The notes below the pieces were generated by a model. The model saw nothing but the letters and a program-made list of their open reading frames with translations, ran no database searches and was not told the DNA's origin. The translations under genes were made by a program, and so were the position numbers. A stretch of DNA of 64,000 nucleotides, taken from assembly GCA_949130485.1 (NCBI GenBank), contig OX422198.1, forward strand, positions 4,341,262 to 4,405,261, in the 5' to 3' direction. This document shows positions 13,401-28,170 of the stretch, in pieces (positions within the stretch are counted from its first letter, which is position 1; every line of letters starts with the position of its first letter). The stretch comes from Agelas oroides (lineage: Eukaryota; Porifera; Demospongiae; Agelasida; Agelasidae).

Positions 13401-15742
13401 TACACTCTACCTTGCCTCTACTACATTCTGCTATGGCTCCACGTGACTCTACTTGACTCTACTGCATTCTACAAATGCTCTACCTGGCTCTACTGGATTC
13501 TACCATGGCTCTAGTTAGCTATACATGACTCTTTACTACATGCTACTGTGGCTCTACTTGACTCTACATGACCCTACTACACTCTACCAAGGCTCTACTC
13601 GATTATACCATGGTTCTACTTCACACTACATCACTCTACTACACTCTACCATGGCTCTACTTGACTCTACATAACTCTACTACATGCTACCGTGGCTCTA
13701 CCCCATTGTACCATGACTCTACTTCACACTACATGACTCTACTACATTCTACCATGGGTCTACTTGACTCTACTCCATTCTACGATGGCTCTACTTGGCT
13801 CTACCTGACTCTACTACACTATACCATTGCTAGACCTGGCTCTACTTGTCTCTACTTCACTCTACCTTGGCTCTACTGCATTCTACCATGGATCCACGTG
13901 ACTCTACTTGACTCTACTACACTCTACCATCGCTCTACTTGGCTGTATTTGTCTCTACTACACTCTACCATGGCTCTACCTGGCTCTACTACATTCTATC
14001 ATTGCTCTACTTGACTCTAAATGACTCTAATCCTTTCTACCATTGCTCTACTTTACTCTACTACATTCTACGATAGCTGTACTTGGCTCTACTTGACTCT
14101 ACTACACTATACCATTGCTAGACCTGGCTCTACTTGTCTCTACTCCACTCTACCTTGGCTCTACTGCATCCTACCATGGATCAACGTGACTCTACGTGAC
14201 TCTACTACACTCTACCATGGCTCTACCTGGCTCTACTACATTCTACCGTGGCTCTACTTGACTCTACATGACTCTACTACATTCTACCATGGCTCTACTT
14301 GACTCTACTTGAGTCCACTACACTCTACCTTGGCTCTACTTGGCTCTACTTGACTCTACTACACACTACCATGGCTCAACTTGGTTACACTACACTCTAC
14401 CATGGCTCTACTTGGCTCTACTTGACTCTACTACACTCTACCATGTCTCTACTACATTCTACCAAAGCTCAACGTGATTCTACATCATTCTACTACATCC
14501 TACCATTCCTCTACTTGACTCTGTATGACTCTACTACATTCTACCATGGCTCTACTTCACTCTACTACATTCTACGATGGCTCTACTTGGCTCTCCTCGA
14601 CTCTACTACACTATACCATTGCTAGACCTGGCTCTACTTGTTCCTACTACACTCTATCTTGACTCTACTACATCCTACCATGGATCCACGTGACTCTACT
14701 TGACTCTACTGCACTCTACCATGGCTCTACTCCATTGTACCATGGCTCTACTTGACACTACATGACTCTACTACATTCTACCATGGCTCTACTTGACTCT
14801 ACTACACACTACGATGGGTCTACTTGACTGTACTTGACTCTACTACACTATACCATTCCTCGACCTGGCTCAGTTGTCTCTACTTCACTCTACCTTGGCT
14901 CTACTGCATCCTACCATGGATCCACGTGTCTCTACTTGATTCTACTACACTCTACCATCGCTCTACCTGGCTCTACTACATTCTACCATGGCTCTACTTG
15001 ACTCTACATGACTCTATTATATTCTACCATGGCTCTACTTGACTCTCCTTGAGTCCACTACACTCTACCTTGGCTCTACTTGGCTCTACTTGACTCTCCT
15101 ACACACTGCCATGGCTCTACTTGGCTTTACCACACTCTACCATGGCTCTACTCCATTGTACCATGGTTCTACTTGACACTACATGACTCTACTACATTCT
15201 ACCTTGGCTCTACTTGACTCTACTACACACTATGATGGCTCTCCTTGGCTCTACTTGACTCTACTACACTATACCATTGCTCGACCTGGCTCTACTTGTC
15301 TCTACTTCACTCTACCTTGGCTCTACTGCATCCTACCATGGCTCCACGTGAATCTACTTGACTCTACTACACTCTACCATCGCTATTCCTGGCTCTACTA
15401 CATTCTACCATGGCTCTACTTGACTGTACATGACTCTATTACATTCTACCATTGCTCTACGTGACTCTCCTTGAGTCCACTACACTCTACCTTGGCTCTA
15501 CTTTGCTCTTCTTGACTCTCCTACACCCTGCCATGGCTCTACTTGGCTCTACTACACTCTACCATGGCTCTACTTGGCTGTACTTGACTCTACTACACTA
15601 TACCACGGCTCTACTCCATTGTACCATCGCTCTACTTGACACTACATTACTCTCCTACATTCTACCATGGCTCTACTTTACTGTACTACATTCTACGATG
15701 GCTGTACTTGGCTCTACTTGACTCTACTACACTATACCATTG
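10496..15742 (+). repeat. 5.6-kb higher-order repeat, copy 2 (5247 bp)
   Basis: Second copy, shorter by exactly the 390 bp of the internal duplication: matches run at offset 5637 up to about 14824 and at 5247 from about 15183. Only scattered substitutions were seen, for example CCATGG in copy 1 becoming CCATTG near 11308, and ATTACATTC becoming ATTATATTC near 15016. The right edge again falls in CTAGAC (15743), after which the sequence continues as ATTGCTC instead of GTGGCTC. Copies this similar and this long point to recent unequal exchange. Confidence 0.92.
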
Positions 15743-16789
15743 CTAGACATTGCTCTACTTGTCTCTACTTCACTCTACCTTGGCTCTACTACATCCTACC
15801 ATGGATCAACGTGACTCTACTTGACTCTACTACACTCTACCATGGCTCTACTCCATTGTACCATGGCTCTACTTTACACTACATCGCTCTACTACACTCT
15901 ACCATGGCTCTACTTGGCTCTACTTGACTCTATTACGCTATACCATTGCTAAACCTGGCTCTACTTGTCTCTACTTCACTCTACCTTAGCTGTACTACAT
16001 CCTACCATGGATCCACGTGACTCTACTTGACTCTACTACAGTCTACCATCGCTCTACCTGGCTCTACTACATTCTACAATGTCTCTACTTGACTCTACAT
16101 GACTCTACTACATTGTACCATGGCTCTACTTAACTCTGCTTGAGTCCACTACCCTCTACCTTGGCTCTACTTGGCTCTACTTGACTCTACTGCACACTAC
16201 CATGGCTCTGCTTGGCTCTACTACACTCTACCATAGCTCTACTTTGCTCTACTTGACTCTACTACACTCTACCATGTCTCTACCACATTCTACCATAGCT
16301 CTACTTGACTCTAGTACATTCTGCCATGGCTCTACTTGACTGTACGTGACTGTATTACACTCTACCTTGGCTCTACTACATTCTGCTATGGCTCAACGTG
16401 ACTCTACTTGACTCTACTGCATTCTACCATGGCTCTACCTGGCTATACTACATTCTACCATGGCTCTACTTGGCTCTACGTGACTCTACTACATGCTACC
16501 GTGGCTCTACTTGACTCTACATGACCCTACTTCACTCTACCATGGCTCTACTCCATTGTACCATGGCTCTACTTCACACTACATCACTCTACTACATTCT
16601 ACCATGGCTCTACTTGACTCTACATGACTCTACTACATGCTACCGTGGCTCTACCCCATTGTACCATGGCTCTACTTGACACTACATAATTCTACTAAAT
16701 TCTACCATGGCTCTTCCTGACTCTACTTGACTCTCCTACACTCTACTGTTCCTCTACTTTGCTGTACTTGACACTACTACACTCTACCA

Positions 16790-18041
16790 TGGCTCTACTC
16801 CATTCTATACCATGGCTCTACTTCACACTACATGGCTCTACTACATTCTACCATTGCTCCAATTGAATCTACTACATTCTACCATGACTCTACTTGGCTC
16901 TACTTGACTCTACCACACTCTACCATGGCTCTACTTGGCTTTACTTGACTCTACTACACTATACCATGACTCTACTCCATCGCACCATGGCTCTACTTGA
17001 CACTATTACATTCTACGATGGCTCTTCTTGGCTCTACTTGACTCTACTACACGATACCATTGCTAGACCTGGCTCTACTTGTCTCTACTTCACTCTACCT
17101 TAGCTGTACTACATCCTACCATGGATCCACGTGACTCTACTTGAATCTACTACACTCTACCATGGCTCTACCTGGCTCTACTACATTCTACCATGGCTCT
17201 ACTTGACTCTACATGACTCTACTACATTCTACCATGGCTCTACTTGACGCTGCTTGAGTCCACTACACTCTACCTTGGCTCTACTTGGCTCTACTTGAAT
17301 CTACTACACACTACCATGGATCTACTTGGCTCTACTACACTCTACCATGGCTCTACCATATTCTACCATAGCTCTACTTGACTCTACTTGACTCTACTAC
17401 ATTCTGCCATCGCTCTACTTGACTCTACGTGACTGTACTACACTCTACCTTGCCTCTACTACATTCTGCTATGGCTCCACGTCACTCTACTTGACTCTAC
17501 TGCATTCTACCAATGCTCTACCTGGCTCTACTACATTCTACCATGGCTCTACTTGGCTTTACATGACTCTACTACATGCTACCGTGGCTCTACTTGACTC
17601 TACATGATCCTACTACACTCTACCATGGCTCTACTCGATTATACCATTGCTCTACTTCACACTACGTCACTCTACTACATTGAACCATGGCTCTACTTGT
17701 CTCTACATGACTCTACTACATGCTACCGTGGCTCTACCCCATTGTACCATGGCTCTACTTCACACTACATGACTCTACTACATTCTACCATGGGTCTACT
17801 TGACTCTACTCCATTCAACACTGGCTCTACTTGGCTCTACTTGACTCTACTACACTATACCATTGCTAGACCTGGCTCTACTTGTCTCTACTTCACTCTA
17901 CCTTGGCTCTACTGCATCCTACCATGGATCCACGTGACTCTACTTGACTCTACTACACTCTACCATGGCTCTACCTGGCTCTACTACATTCTAACATGGC
18001 TGTACTTGACTCTACATGACTCTACTACATTCTACCATGGC
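16790..18041 (+). repeat. 3.1-kb spaced repeat, copy 1
   Basis: This stretch matches about 20030-21147. Landmarks include TCCATTCAACACTGG (about 17810 and 20917) and CATTGAACCATGG (about 17677 and 20783). This copy holds extra material near 17180-17410 that is missing from the other copy, and lacks about 41 bp near 17005 that the other has. Confidence 0.75.
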
Positions 18042-20029
18042 TCTACTTGACTCTACTTGAGTCCACTACACTCTACCTTGGCTCTACTTAGCTCTACTTG
18101 ACTCTACTACACTCTACCATGTCTCTACTACATTCTACCAAGGCTCAACGTGATTCTACATCATTCTACTACATTCTACCATTCCTCTACTTGACTCTGT
18201 ATGCCTCTACTACATTCTACCATGGCTCTACTTCACTCTACTACATTCTACGATGGCTCTACTTGGCTCTACTTGACTCTACTACACTATACCATTGCTA
18301 GACCTGGCTCTACTTGTTCCTACTACACTCTACCTTGACTCTACTACATCCTACCATGGATCCACGTGACTCTACTTGACTCTACTACATTCTACCATAG
18401 CTCTATCCTTGGCTCTACTTGGTTCTACTTGACTCTACTACACTATACCATGACTCTACTTGACTCTATTACATTCTACGATGGCTCTTCTTGGCTCTAC
18501 TTGACTCTACTACATGATACGATTGCTAGACCTGGCTCTACTTGTCTCTACTTCACTCTACCTTAGCTGTACTACATCCTACCATGGATCCACGTGACTG
18601 TACTTGAATCTACTACAATCTACCATGGCTCTACCTGGCTCTACTACATTCTACCATTGCTCTACTTGACTCTACATGACTCTACTACATTCTACCATGG
18701 CTCTACTTGACTCTGCTTGAGTCCACTACACTCTACCTTGGATCTACTTGGCTCTACTTGACTCTACTACACACTACCATGGATCTACTTGGCTCTACTA
18801 CACTCTACCATGGCTCTACTTGGCTCTACTTGACTCTACTACTCTCTACCATGTCTCTACAACATTCTACCATAGCTCTACTTGACTCTCCTTGACTCTA
18901 CTACACTCTGGCATCGCTCTACTTGACTCTACGTGACTGTACTACACTCTACCTTGCCTCTACTACATTCTGCTATGGCTCCACGTGACTCTACTTGACT
19001 CTACTGCATTCTACCAATGCTCTACCTGGCTCTACTAGATTCTACCATGGCTCTAGTTAGCTATACATGACTCTTTACTACATGCTACCGTGGCTCTACT
19101 TGACTCTACATGACCCTACTACACTCTACCATGGCTCTACTCGGTTATACCATGGCTCTACTTCACACTACATCACTCTACTACATTCTACCATGGCTCT
19201 TCTTGTCTATACATGACTCTACTACATGCTACCGTGGCTCTACCCCATTGTAGCATGGCTCTACTTGACACTACATGATTCTACTAAATACTGCCATCGT
19301 TCTTCCTGACTCTACTTGACTCTCCTACACTCTACCGTTGCTCTACTTGACTCTACTTGACACTACTACACTCTACCATGGCTCTACTCCATTCTATACC
19401 ATGGCTCTACTACATTCTACCATTGTTCCAATTGAATCTACTACATTCTACCATGACTCTACTTGGCTCTCCTTGACTCTACCACACTCTACCATGGCTC
19501 TACATGGCTCTACTTGACTCTACTACACTCTACCATGGCTCTACTCCATTGTACCATGGCTCTACTTGACACTACATGACTCTACTACATTCTACCATGG
19601 CTCTACTTGACTCTACTACACACTACGATGGGTCTACTTGACTCTACTTGACTCTACTACACTATACCATTCCTCGACCTGGCTCTACTTGTCTCTACTT
19701 CACTCTACCTTGGCTCTACTGCATCCTACCATGGATCCACGTGTCTCTACTTGATTCTACTACACTTTACCTTCGCTCTACCTGGCTCTACTACATTCTA
19801 CCATGGCTCTACTTGACTCTAAATGACTCTACTACATTCTACCATGGCTCTACTTGACTCTACTTGACTCTACCACACTCTACCATGGCTCTACTTGCCT
19901 CTACTTGACTCTACTACTCTATACCATTGCTAGACCTGGTTCTACTTGTCTCTACTTCACTCTACCTTAGCTGTACTACATCCTACCATGGATCCACGTG
20001 ACTCTACTTGACTCTACTACACTCTACCA

Positions 20030-21147
20030 TGGCTCTACTCCATTCTATACCATGGCTCTACTTCACACTACATGGCTCTACTACATTCTACCATTGTTCC
20101 AATTGAATCTACTACATTCTACCATGACTCTACTTGGCTCTACTTGACTCTACCACACTCTACCATGGCTCTACTTGGCTCTACTTGACTCTACTACACT
20201 ATACCATGACTCTACTCCATCGTACCATGGCTCTACTTGACACTAGATGACTCTACTACATTCTACCATGGCTCTACTTGACTCTATTACATTCTACGAT
20301 GGCTCTTTTTGGCTCTACTTGACTCTACTACACGATACCATTGCTAGACCTGGCTCTACTTGTCTCTACTTCACTCTACCTTAGCTGTACTACATCCTAC
20401 AATGGATCCACGTGACTCTACTTGAATCTACTACACTCTACCATGCCTCTACCTGGCTCTACTACATTCTACCATGGCTCTACTTGACTCTACTTGAATC
20501 TACTACACTCTACCTTGACTTTACTTGACTCTACGTGACTGTACTACACTCTACCTTGCCTCTACTACATTCTGCTATGGCTCCACGTGACTCTACTTGA
20601 CTCTACTGCATTCTACCAATGCTCTACCTGGCTCTACTATATTCTACCATGGCTCTACTTGGCTTTACATGACTCTACTACATGCTACCGTGGCTCTACT
20701 TGACTCTACATGATCCTACTACACTCTACCATGGCTCTACTCGATTATACCATGGCTCTACTTCACACTACATCACTCTACTACATTGAACCATGGCTCT
20801 ACTTGTCTCTACATGACTCTACTACATGCTACCGTGGCTCTACCCCATTGTACCATGGCTCTATTTCACACTACATGACTCTACTACATTCTACCATGGG
20901 TCTACTTGACTCTACTCCATTCAACACTGGCTCTACTTGGCTCTACTTGACTCTACTACACTATACCATTGCTAGACCTGGCTCTACTTGTCTCTACTTC
21001 ACTCTACCTTGGCTCTACTGCATCCTACCATGGATCCACGTGACTCTACTTGACTCTACTACACTCTACCATGGCTCTACCTGGCTCAACTACATTCTAC
21101 CATGGCTGTACTTGACTCTACATGACTCTACTACATTCTACCATGGG
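20030..21147 (+). repeat. 3.1-kb spaced repeat, copy 2
   Basis: Partner of the segment at 16790-18041. A junction near 20515 (CTTGACTTTACTTGAC) marks a deletion of roughly 175 bp relative to copy 1: the offset changes from 3281 to 3106 across it. Substitutions are more frequent than in the 5.6-kb doublet. Confidence 0.75.
20871..21117 (+). repeat. 247-bp tandem duplication, unit 1
   Basis: It starts at CTACATGACTCTAC and contains the CCATGGGTC variant, then the CTAGACCTGG and GGATCCACGTG landmarks in order. The same order repeats 247 bp later with several substitutions, so this is an older local duplication. Confidence 0.7.
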
Positions 21148-21364
21148 TCTACTTGACTCTACTCCATTCTACGATGGCTCTACTCGGTTCTACCTGATTC
21201 TACTACACTATACCATTGCTAGACCTGGCTCTACTTGTCTCTACTTCACTCTACCTTGCCTCTACTGCATTCTACCATGGATCCACGTGACTCTACTTGA
21301 ATCTACTACACTCTACCATCGCTCTACCTGTCTCTGCTTCATTCTACCATGGCTCTACTTGACT
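21118..21364 (+). repeat. 247-bp tandem duplication, unit 2
   Basis: Same order of landmarks as the unit before it, but with TCTACGATGG where unit 1 has TCAACACTGG, and with CCTGTCTCTGCTTC in place of the usual CCTGGCTCTACTAC. Confidence 0.7.
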
Positions 21365-24300
21365 CTACATGACTCTATTACATTCTACCATGGCTCTACT
21401 TGACTCTCCTTGAGTCCACTACACTCTACCTTGGCTCTACTTGGCTCTACTTGACTCTACTACACACTATCATGGCTCTACTTGGCTCTACTACACTCTA
21501 CCATGGCTCTACTTGGCTGTACTTGTCTCTACTACACTCTACCATGGCTCTACCTGGCTCTACTGCATTCTATCATGGCTCTACTTGACTCTAAATGACT
21601 CTACTACGTTCTACCATTGCTCTACTTGACTCTACTACATTCTACGATGGCTGTACTTGGCTCTACTTGACTCTACTACACTATACCATTGCTAGACCTG
21701 GCTCTCCTTGTCTCTACTACACTCTACCTTAGTTCTTCTACATCCTACCATGGATCCACGTGACTCTTCTTGACTCTACTACACTCTACCATGGTTCTAC
21801 CTGGCTCTACTACATTCTACCATGGCTCTACTTGACTCTAAATGACTCTACTACATTCTACCATGGCTCTACTTGACTCTACTTGACTCTACCACACTCA
21901 ACCATGGCTCTACTTGGCTCTACTTGACTCTACTACTCTATACCATTGCTAGACCTGGCTCTACTTGTCTCTACTTCACTCTACCTTAGCTGTACTACAT
22001 CCTACCATGGATCCACGTGACTCTACTTGACTCTACTACACTCTACCATGGCTCTACCTGGCTCTACTACATTCTACCATGGCTCTACTTGACTCTACAT
22101 GACTCTACTACATTCTACCATGGCTCTCCTTGACTCTGCTTGAGTCCACTACACTCTACCTTGGCTTTACGTGGCTCTACTTGACTATACTACACACTAC
22201 CATGACTGTACTTGGCTCTACTACACTCTACCATGGCTCTAGTTTGCTCTACTTGACTCTACTACACTCTACCTCGTCTTTACCACATTCTATACCATAG
22301 CTCTACTTGACTCTACTTGACTCTACTACATTCTACCATGGCCCTACTTACTCTACGTGACTGTACTACACTCTACCTTGGCTCTACTACATTCTGCTAT
22401 GGGTGCACGTGACTCTACTTGACTCTACTGCATTCTACCATGGCTCTACCTTGATCTACTACATTCTACCATGGCTCTACTTGGCTCTACATGACTCTAC
22501 TACATGCTACCATGGCTCTACTTGACTCTACATGACCCTACTACACTCACCATGGCTCTACTCCATTGTACCATGGCTCTACTTCACACTACATCACTCT
22601 ACTACATTCTACCATGGCTCTACTTGTCTCTACATGACTGTACTACCTGCTACCGTGGCTCTCCCCAATTGTACAATGGTTCTACTTGACACTACAAGAT
22701 TCTACTACATTCTACCATGGCTCTACTTGACTCTACTTGACTCTACTAGACTATACCATTGCTCGACCTGGCTCTACTTGTCTCTACTTCACTCTGACTT
22801 GGCTCTACTGCATCCTACCATGGATCCACGTGAATCTACTTGACTCTACTACACTCTACCATCGCTATTCCTGGCTCTACTACATTCTACCATGGCTATA
22901 CTTGACTCTACATGACTCTATTACATTCTACCATGGCTCTACGTGACTCTCCTTGAGTCCACTACACTCTACCTTGGCTCTACTTGACTCTCCTACACAC
23001 TGCCATGGCTCTACTTGGCTCTACTACACTCTACCATGGCTCTACTTGGCTGTACTTGACTCTACTACACTATACCACGGCTCTACTCCATTGTACCATG
23101 GCTCTACTTGACACTACATTACTCTCCTACATTCTACCATGGCTCTACTTTACTCTACTACATTCTACGATGGCTGTACTTGGCTCTACTTGACTCTACT
23201 ACACTATACCATTGCTAGACATTGCTCTACTTGTCTCTACTTCACTCTACCTTGGCTCTACTACATCCTACCATGGATCAACGTGACTCTACTTGACTCT
23301 ACTACACTCTACCATGGCTCTACCTGGCTCTACTACATTCTACCATCGCTCTACTTCACTCTACATGACTCTACTACATTCTACCATGGCTCTACTTGAC
23401 TCTACTTGAGTCCACTACACTCTTCCTTGGCTCTACTTGGCTCTACTTGACTCTACTACACACTACCATGGCTCAACTTGGCTATACTACACTCTACCAT
23501 GGCTCTACTTGGCTCTACTTGACTCTACTACACTCTACCATATCTCTCCTACATTCGACCATGGCTCCACGTGACTCTACTTGATTTTCTACTACATTCT
23601 ACCATTGCTCTACTTGACTCTGCTTGAGTCCACTACACTCTACCTTGGCTCTACTTGGCTCTACTTGACTCTACTACACACTACCATGGCTCTACATGGC
23701 TCTACTTGATTCTACTACACTCTACTATTGCTAGTCCTGGCTGTACTTGTCCCTACTACACTCTACCTTGCATCTACTACATCCTACCATGGATCCACAT
23801 GACTCTACTTGACTGTACTACACTCTACCATGGCTCTACTCCATTGTACCATGGCTCTACTTGACACTACATCACTCTACTACATTCTACCATGGCTCTA
23901 CTTGTCTCTACATGACTCTACTACATCCTACCGTTGCTCTACCCCATTGTACCATGGCTCTACTTCACACTACATGATTCTACTAAATTCTACCATGGCT
24001 CTTCCTGACTCTACTTGACTCTCCTACACCGTACCTTTGCTCTACTTCGCTGTACTTGACACTACTACACTCTACCATGGATCTACTCCATTCTATACCA
24101 TGGCTCTACTACACACTACATGGCTCTACTACATTCTACCATTGTTCCAATTGAATCTACTACATTCTACCATGACTCTACTTGGCTCTACTTGACTCTA
24201 CAACACTCTACCATGGCTCTACTTGGCTCTACTTGACTCTACTACACTCTACCATGGCTCTACTCCATTGTACCATGGCTCTACTTGACACTACATGACT

Positions 24301-26423
24301 CTACTACATTCTACCATGGCTCCACTTGACTCCACTACACTATACCATTGCTAGACCTGGCTCTCCTTGTGTCTACTACACTCTACCTTGGCTCTACTAC
24401 ATCCTACCATGGATCCACGTGACTCTACTTGACTCTACTACACTCTACCATCGCTCTACCTGGCTCTACTACATTCTACCATGGCTCTACTTGACTCTAC
24501 ATGACTCTATTACATTCTACCATGGCTGTACTTGGCTCTCCTTGAGTCCACTACACTCTACCTTAGCTCTACTTGGCTCTACTTGACTCTCCTACACACT
24601 ACCATTGCTCTACTTGGCTCTACTACACTCTACCATGGCTCTACTTGTTTGTACTTGACTCTACTACACTATACCATGGCTCTACTCCATTGTACCATGG
24701 CTCTACTTGACACTACATGACTCTCCTACATTCTACCATGGCTCTACTTGACTCTACTACATTCTACGATGGCTGTACATGGCTCTACTTGACTCTACTA
24801 CACTATACCATTCCTATACCTGGCTCTACTTGTCTCTACTTCACCCTACCTTGGCTCTACTACATCCTACCATGGATCAACGTGACTCTACTTGACTCTA
24901 CTACACTCTACCATGGCTCTACCTGGCTCTACTACATTCTACCATGGCTCTACTTGACTCTACTTGAGTCCTCTACCCTCTACCTTGTCTCTACTTGGCT
25001 CTACTTCACTCTACTAAACACTACCATGGCTCAACTTGGCTATACAACACTCTACCATGGCTCTACTTCGCTCTACTTGACTCTACTACACTCTTCCTTG
25101 TCTCTACTACATTCTACCAATGCTCCACGTGACTCTACTTGACTCTACTACACTCTACCATTGCTCTACTCCAATTTACCATTGCTCTACTTGACACTAC
25201 ATCACTCTACTACATTCTACCATGGCTCTACTTGACTCTAAATGACTCTACTACATTCTACCATGCCTCTACTTGACTCTGCTTCAGTCCACTACACTCT
25301 ACCTTGGCTCTACTTGGCTCTACTTGACTCTACTACACACTACCATGGCTCTATTTGGCTCTACTTGACTCTACTACACTCTACCATTGCTAGACCTGGC
25401 TCTACTTGTCCCTACTACACTCTACCTTACATCAACTACATCCTACCATGGATCCACGTGACTCTACTTGACTCTACTACACTCTACCATGGCTCTACTC
25501 CATTGTACAATGACTCTACTTGACACTACATCACTCTACTACATTCTACCATGTCTCTACTTGTCTCTACATGACTCTACTACACTCTACCATGGCTCTA
25601 CTCCATTGTACAATGGCTCTACTTGATACTACATCACTCTACTACATTCTACCATGGCTCTACTTGTCTCTACATGACTCTACTACATGCTACTGTGGCT
25701 CTACCACTTTGTACCATGGCTCTACTTGACACTACATGATTCTACTAAATTCTACCATTCTTCTTCCTGACTCTACTTGATTCTCCTACACTCTACCGTT
25801 GCTCTACTTGGCTGTACTTGACACTACTACACTCTAACATGGCTCTACTCCATTCTATACCATGGCTCTACTTCACACTACATGGCTCTACTACATTCTA
25901 CCATTGTTCCAATTGAATCTACTACTTTCTACCATGACTCTACTTGGCTCTCCTTGACTCTACCACACTCTACCATGGCTCTACTTGGCTCTACTTGACT
26001 CTACTACACTCTACCACGGTTCTACTCCATTGTACCATGGCTCTACTTCACACTACATGACTCTACTACATTCTACCATGGCTCTACTTGACTCTACTAC
26101 ACACTACGATGGCTCTACTTGGCTCTACTTGACTCTACTACACTATACCATTGCTAGACCTGGCTCTCCTTGTCTCTACTACATTCTACCTTGGCTCTAC
26201 TACATCCTACCATGGATCCACGTGACTCTACTTGACTCTACTACACTCTACCATGGCTCTACCTGGCTCTACTACATTCTTCCATGGCTCTACTTGACTC
26301 TACTTGACTCTACTACACTCTACCATGGCTCTACTTGGCTCTACTTCACTCTACTACACTATACCATTGCTAGACCTGGCTCTACTTGTCTGTACTTAAC
26401 TCTACCTTAGCTGTATATACTAC

Positions 26424-26433
26424 ATCGTACGAT
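26424..26433. other. Perfect 10-bp palindrome in module B
   Basis: ATCGTACGAT reads the same on both strands. It replaces the usual ATCCTACCAT and is preceded by a 4-base TATA gain (CTGTATATACTAC instead of CTGTACTAC). The same pair of changes is found at 34853-34862, 50640-50649 and 62732-62741, once in module B of cycles 1, 2, 4 and 5. It is absent from cycle 3, which lacks that part of B. It is a useful module B marker; a function is not shown. Confidence 0.85.
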
Positions 26434-27586
26434 GGATCGACGTGACTCTACTTGACTCTACTACACTCTACCATGGCTCTACCTGGCTCTACTACATTCT
26501 ATCATGGCTCTACTTGACTCTACATGACTCTACTACATTCTACCATGGCTCTACTTGACTCTACTTGAGTCCACTACACTCTACCTTGGTTCTACTTTGC
26601 TCTACTTGACTCTACTACACACTACCATGGCTGTACTTGGCTCTACTACACTCTACCATGGCTCTACTTTGCTCTACTTGATTCTACTATACTCTACCAT
26701 GTCTCTACCACATTCTACCATAGCTCTACTTGACTCTACTTGACTCTACTACATTCTGCCATGGCTCTACTTGACTCTACGTGACTGTACTACACTCTAC
26801 CTTGGCTCTACTACATTCTGCTATGGCTCCACATGACTCTACTTGACTCTACTGCATTCTACCATCGCTCTACCTTCCTCTACTACATTCTACCATGGCT
26901 CTACTTGACTCTGCATGACCCTACTACACTATACCATGGCTCTACTCCATTGTACCATGGCTCTACTTGACACTACATGACTCTCCTACATTCTACCATG
27001 TCTCTACTACATTCTACCAAAGCTCAACGTGATTCTACATCATTCTACTACATCCTACCATTCCTCTACTTGACTCTGTATGCCTCTACTACATTCTACC
27101 ATGGCTCTACTTCACTCTACTACATTCTACGATGGCTCTACTTTGCTCTACTTGACTCTACTACACTATACCATTGCTAGACCTGGCTCTACGTGTTCCT
27201 ACTACACTCTACCTTGACTCTACTACATCCTACCATGGATCCACGTGACTCTACTTGACTCTACTGCACTCTACCATGGCTCTACTCCATTGTACTATGG
27301 CTGTACTTGACACTACATCACTCTACTACATTCTACCATGGCTCTTCTTGTCTATACATGACTCTACTACATGCTACCGTGGCTCTACCCCATTGTACCA
27401 TGGCTCTACTTGACACTACATGATTCTACTAAATACTGCCATCGTTCTTCCTGACTCTACTTGACTCTCCTACACTCTACCGTTGCTCTACTTGACTCTA
27501 CTTGACACTACTACACTCTACCATGGCTCTACTCCATTCTATACCATGGCTCTACTTCTTACTACATGGCTCTACTACATTCTACC

Positions 27587-27590
27587 ATTG
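27587..27590 (+). repeat. Module C marker: 9-bp deletion at ATTG
   Basis: Most modules read CCATTGTTCCAATTGAATC. Here the sequence is CCATTGAATC, a loss of 9 bp between two ATTG tetranucleotides. The same deleted form is at 36016, 40722, 43362, 51803, 53978 and 56618, always downstream of CTTCTTACTACATGG. It is a shared derived mark of module C. Confidence 0.88.
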
Positions 27591-28170
27591 AATCTACTAC
27601 ATTCTACCATGACTCTACCTGGCTCTCCTTGACTCTACCACACTCTACCATGGCTCTACATGGCTCTACTTGACTCTACTATACTCTACCATGGCTCTAC
27701 TCCATTGTACCATGGCTCTACTTGACACTACATGACTCTACTACATTCTACCATGGCTCTACTTGACTCTACTACACACTACGATGGGTCTACTTGACTC
27801 TACTTGACTCTACTACACTATACCATTCCTCGACCTGGCTCTACTTCTCTCTACTTCACTCTACCTTGGCTCTACTGCATCCTACCATGGATCCACGTGT
27901 CTCTACTTGATTCTACTACACTCTACCATCGCTCTACCTGGCTCTACTACATTCTACCATGGCTCTACTTGACTCTACATGACTCTATTACATTCTACCA
28001 TGGCTCTACTAGACTCTCCTTGAGTCCACTACACTCTACCTTGGCTCTACTTGGCTCTACTTGACTCTCCTACACACTGCCATGGCTCTACTTGGCTTTA
28101 CCACACTCTACCATGGCTCTACTTGGCTCTACTTGACTCTACTACATTCTACCATGGCTCTACTCCATTG

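Larger units (their letters stand above)
15743..22503 (+). repeat. Diverged satellite region between the doublet and the cyclic array
   Basis: This region has no perfect large period but contains related module copies. About 16790-18041 resembles about 20030-21147, with offset 3240 at the left, 3281 in the middle and 3106 at the right. A further 247-bp duplication with several substitutions lies at 20871-21364. It shares modules with both flanks: the string around 17604 and 20710 matches 7931 and 13568 on the left, and the end of the region resembles module C of the cycles on the right. No gene is seen. Confidence 0.75.

Noticed and set aside
26411-26420. TATA-box promoter at TGTATATACT
   Set aside because: It is a 4-base variant of a repeat unit present once per module B, with no downstream gene; nothing supports promoter use.
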